64,000 nt of DNA from Companilactobacillus jidongensis. GTDB lineage: Bacteria > Bacillota > Bacilli > Lactobacillales > Lactobacillaceae. The DNA lies in the NCBI RefSeq assembly GCF_003946575.1, contig NZ_RHOP01000007.1, forward strand, positions 62,001-126,000. The letters are read 5' to 3'. The translations under genes were made by a program, and so were the position numbers. Positions 62,459 to 64,000 of this stretch are shown here, piece by piece (positions within the stretch are counted from its first letter, which is position 1; every line of letters begins with the position of its first letter). The notes under the pieces were generated by a model. The model saw only the letters and a program-made list of their open reading frames with translations, had not been told where the DNA came from and searched no databases.

Positions 62459-62480
62459 TTAGTGAGTGAGTATTCACTAA
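62459..62480. promoter_or_regulatory. 22-base inverted repeat, probable TetR operator
   Basis: TTAGTGA (62459-62465) and TCACTAA (62474-62480) flank eight bases that contain GTGAGTAT, giving a partly nested repeat. It lies 18 bases upstream of the ATPase start codon. Its length and GTGA/TCAC form fit TetR-type operators. Confidence 0.7.
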
Positions 62481-62548
62481 CTTTCTAAACAAAGTTTACT
62501 TCATGTTAATAAAGAAGTAAATAAAAAACTTCAACATTAATTGAAGTT

Positions 62549-63325
62549 TCAAATTAACTCTAAATTTTTACAAGCGTTCAAAATACCATCATCATAAACA
62601 CCAGTTGTAACATAATCAGCAACCTGCAATACATCTGGGTTACCATCCCCCATAGCCACTGAAAAACCAACTGTATCGAACATTGGTAAATCATTAACTT
62701 CATCACCAAAAGCAATCGTTTTTTCTGCTGAAATATTCATACTCGTTAGTATCTCTTGAATTCCGATAGCTTTACTTGACTGATTCATAGTTACATCATA
62801 GACATTGTCAGCAACCTTTAGCATTTTGATCCCGTCTACCGGAACAGTCTCCGGTATATTATCTGCATTCATTACAATCAATTGAATAATATCTTCGGGC
62901 AGACTTCCATCGGGAATGGTTTTAAATCCCATTGAGCCATCCCCAGTAAAATGCGAGCTTTCGTAGATATATAGTTTCTCAACTGTTTCAAAACAAAATT
63001 CGATCTTCTGACTCAAAAAATAATCGACTACCGCTGCTAGATGTTCTTTGTCAAAAGTGTCATGTGCAATTGTCTGATGATCAAAAACAACATAACGGCC
63101 ATTATTGGCAATGAAATTATCAACCTCTAAGTTATTTAAAATATCCTTGATCATTCCATAGTTCCTTCCGGTGGCAATGACTGGTTCAATGCCTGTACAA
63201 CGTAATTGCTTTATCGCAGCCTTAGCAGATTCAGGGATCCGACTTAAAATTGTATTATCCTCTGACGTCTTGTGACCAGCTAGTGTGCCATCAATATCAA
63301 AGAAGGCTATTTTATATTGGTTCAT
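62549..63325 (-). CDS. Cof-type HAD-superfamily phosphatase
   Basis: This 258-residue protein has the HAD motif I FFDIDGTLAG (about 8-17), motif II in PVIATGRNY, a C2B cap, and motif III/IV KAIGIQ...AFGDEVNDLPMF (about 205-218). Family members dephosphorylate sugar phosphates, FMN or similar; the substrate is unknown. Its start overlaps the ogt stop by four bases (ATGA), so it is translated with it. Confidence 0.92.
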   Translation of the reverse strand: MNQYKIAFFDIDGTLAGHKTSEDNTILSRIPESAKAAIKQLRCTGIEPVIATGRNYGMIKDILNNLEVDNFIANNGRYVVFDHQTIAHDTFDKEHLAAVVDYFLSQKIEFCFETVEKLYIYESSHFTGDGSMGFKTIPDGSLPEDIIQLIVMNADNIPETVPVDGIKMLKVADNVYDVTMNQSSKAIGIQEILTSMNISAEKTIAFGDEVNDLPMFDTVGFSVAMGDGNPDVLQVADYVTTGVYDDGILNACKNLELI

Positions 63326-63819
63326 AATTGTACATTCCTCTCTAGTTGTAATAAATCAGACTTCATTGCTAATCCTCCACGATAACCACCTAAGGTACCA
63401 TCTTTAGCAAGTACACGGTGACACGGGACAACTAGCGGCACAGGATTCTTACCGATGGCCGTTCCCACGGCACGCACTGCCTTGGGTCGGTTGATCTCAT
63501 TTGCTATCTTCGTATAATTAGATACACTGCCATAAGGTATCTTAGCGACAGCTTTCCAAACAGATTCTTGAAACTCTGTTCCTGAAATATCTATCTTCAA
63601 ATTGAATTTTGTTCGTTCTCCTTGTAAATATTCCTTAACCTCATTGACACATTTTTGAGTACGAACTTTACTTTCAATAAAATTGGCTTTAGGATAAAAG
63701 ACTGACATATCAGATAAAGTTTCATCCCTCAATCCGACATATGCTAATCCTTTATCGGTCACTGCAATAATATATGTATGATTATCAAACTCAATTATTT
63801 GGTAATAAATTTCTTTCAT
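63322..63819 (-). CDS. ogt: methylated-DNA-protein cysteine methyltransferase
   Basis: This 165-residue suicide enzyme transfers methyl groups from O6-methylguanine in DNA to its own Cys. The active site reads VPCHRVLAKDG (about 128-138), with GTAIGKNP just before and LGGYRGG just after. ATG 63819 has GCAGGTG upstream; a GTG at 63828 overlaps that site. The divergent gene 83 bases away looks like adaA, so this copy may work as the AdaB partner in an adaptive response to alkylation. Confidence 0.94.
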   Translation of the reverse strand: MKEIYYQIIEFDNHTYIIAVTDKGLAYVGLRDETLSDMSVFYPKANFIESKVRTQKCVNEVKEYLQGERTKFNLKIDISGTEFQESVWKAVAKIPYGSVSNYTKIANEINRPKAVRAVGTAIGKNPVPLVVPCHRVLAKDGTLGGYRGGLAMKSDLLQLERNVQL

Positions 63820-63852
63820 AATTAACACCTGCTTTTGTATATCCTTAGTATA

Positions 63853-63861
63853 TGCTACAAT
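63853..63861 (+). promoter_or_regulatory. extended -10 promoter of the adaA-like gene
   Basis: TGCTACAAT (63853-63861) fits a TGn extended -10 box with TACAAT. It lies 41 bases before the ATG at 63903. There is no clear -35 box, which fits a promoter that needs an activator. Confidence 0.45.
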
Positions 63862-63902
63862 TCACTTAAAAATCTTGCTCTTAAATTATTAGGAGGCAAA
63901 AA

Positions 63903-64000
63903 ATGAAAAAATATCCCTTAACTGAACATCGTTGGCAACAGATCATTAATAATGACACTCAAAGTAATTTCTACTACGGTGTAACGACTACTAAGATTTT
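63903..64000 (+). CDS. adaA: AdaA-like methylphosphotriester-sensing regulator (partial)
   Basis: The first 32 residues are in the window. LTEHRWQQIINND and FYYGVTTTKI match the start of the Ada N-terminal zinc-binding domain, which normally goes on with FCRPSC; those cysteines lie beyond the window. TTAGGAGG is a strong ribosome binding site. It is divergent from ogt. Ada-type regulators become activators after taking a methyl group from DNA phosphates. Confidence 0.7.
   Translation, partial: MKKYPLTEHRWQQIINNDTQSNFYYGVTTTKI

Overview
The window is AT-rich chromosomal DNA from a Gram-positive bacterium of the Lactobacillaceae. A Companilactobacillus-like genus is my best guess, but that is an inference. 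The signs are SLAP-type surface modules, a KxGKxW-type signal peptide, MucBP repeats, a mevalonate kinase operon, RexAB in place of RecBCD, a C69 dipeptidase, an EbsA-like protein, a type-B RNase P RNA and strong AGGAGG-type ribosome binding sites. No tRNA, rRNA, CRISPR array or intact insertion sequence was seen.

Layout. 1-8 kb holds a surface and secretion block: the tail of an unknown gene, a small Gly/Cys membrane protein, two SLAP-anchored proteins (one a 1195-residue SLAP-MucBP-CAP mosaic) and two paralogous lipoproteins. 8-19 kb holds a 4-OT tautomerase, a DUF2075 ATPase, a MacB/FtsX-type ABC exporter facing a divergent TetR regulator, an Xre-TPR (RRNPP-like) regulator with a large palindrome before it, signal peptidase I, two poorly known proteins and RsmF. 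19-23 kb is mvaK1-mvaD-mvaK2-fni on the minus strand, with overlapping genes. 23-42 kb is a block of the kind conserved in Firmicutes: rexB-rexA-dinG-tseB-dnaD-nth, then pbp1A and recU, ypsA, gpsB, rnpB, rlmL and corA. 42-55 kb holds pepD, lplA, an RNase H-like gene, ebsA, fhs, lspA, rluD, pyrR, two carA/carB-like genes, rqcH and degV. 55-64 kb holds a SLAP-CAP secreted protein, about 1 kb of decayed DNA with a phage scaffold-protein remnant, a phosphoesterase, recQ, a TetR/ABC pair with no permease, a Cof-type HAD phosphatase, ogt and the start of an adaA-like gene.

The strongest candidate for something undescribed is the pyrR-carA-carB cluster (48864-52916). Both carbamoyl-phosphate synthetase subunits are intact open reading frames with good ribosome binding sites and an overlapping junction. 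CarA has lost the catalytic Cys and His of its glutaminase. CarB is about 260 residues short, has altered metal ligands in its first ATP-grasp domain, has only a vestige of the second, and lacks the allosteric domain. They cannot be a normal synthetase, yet they are not broken by stops. A repurposed, perhaps regulatory or scaffolding, pair is the simplest reading.

Other items worth a look are an 18-bp perfect hairpin before corA, a 23-bp palindrome before the Xre-TPR regulator, a 17-bp palindrome found twice in opposite orientation around the decayed region, a Q/N-rich tail on GpsB, and an endonuclease III that has lost most of its Fe-S cluster ligands.
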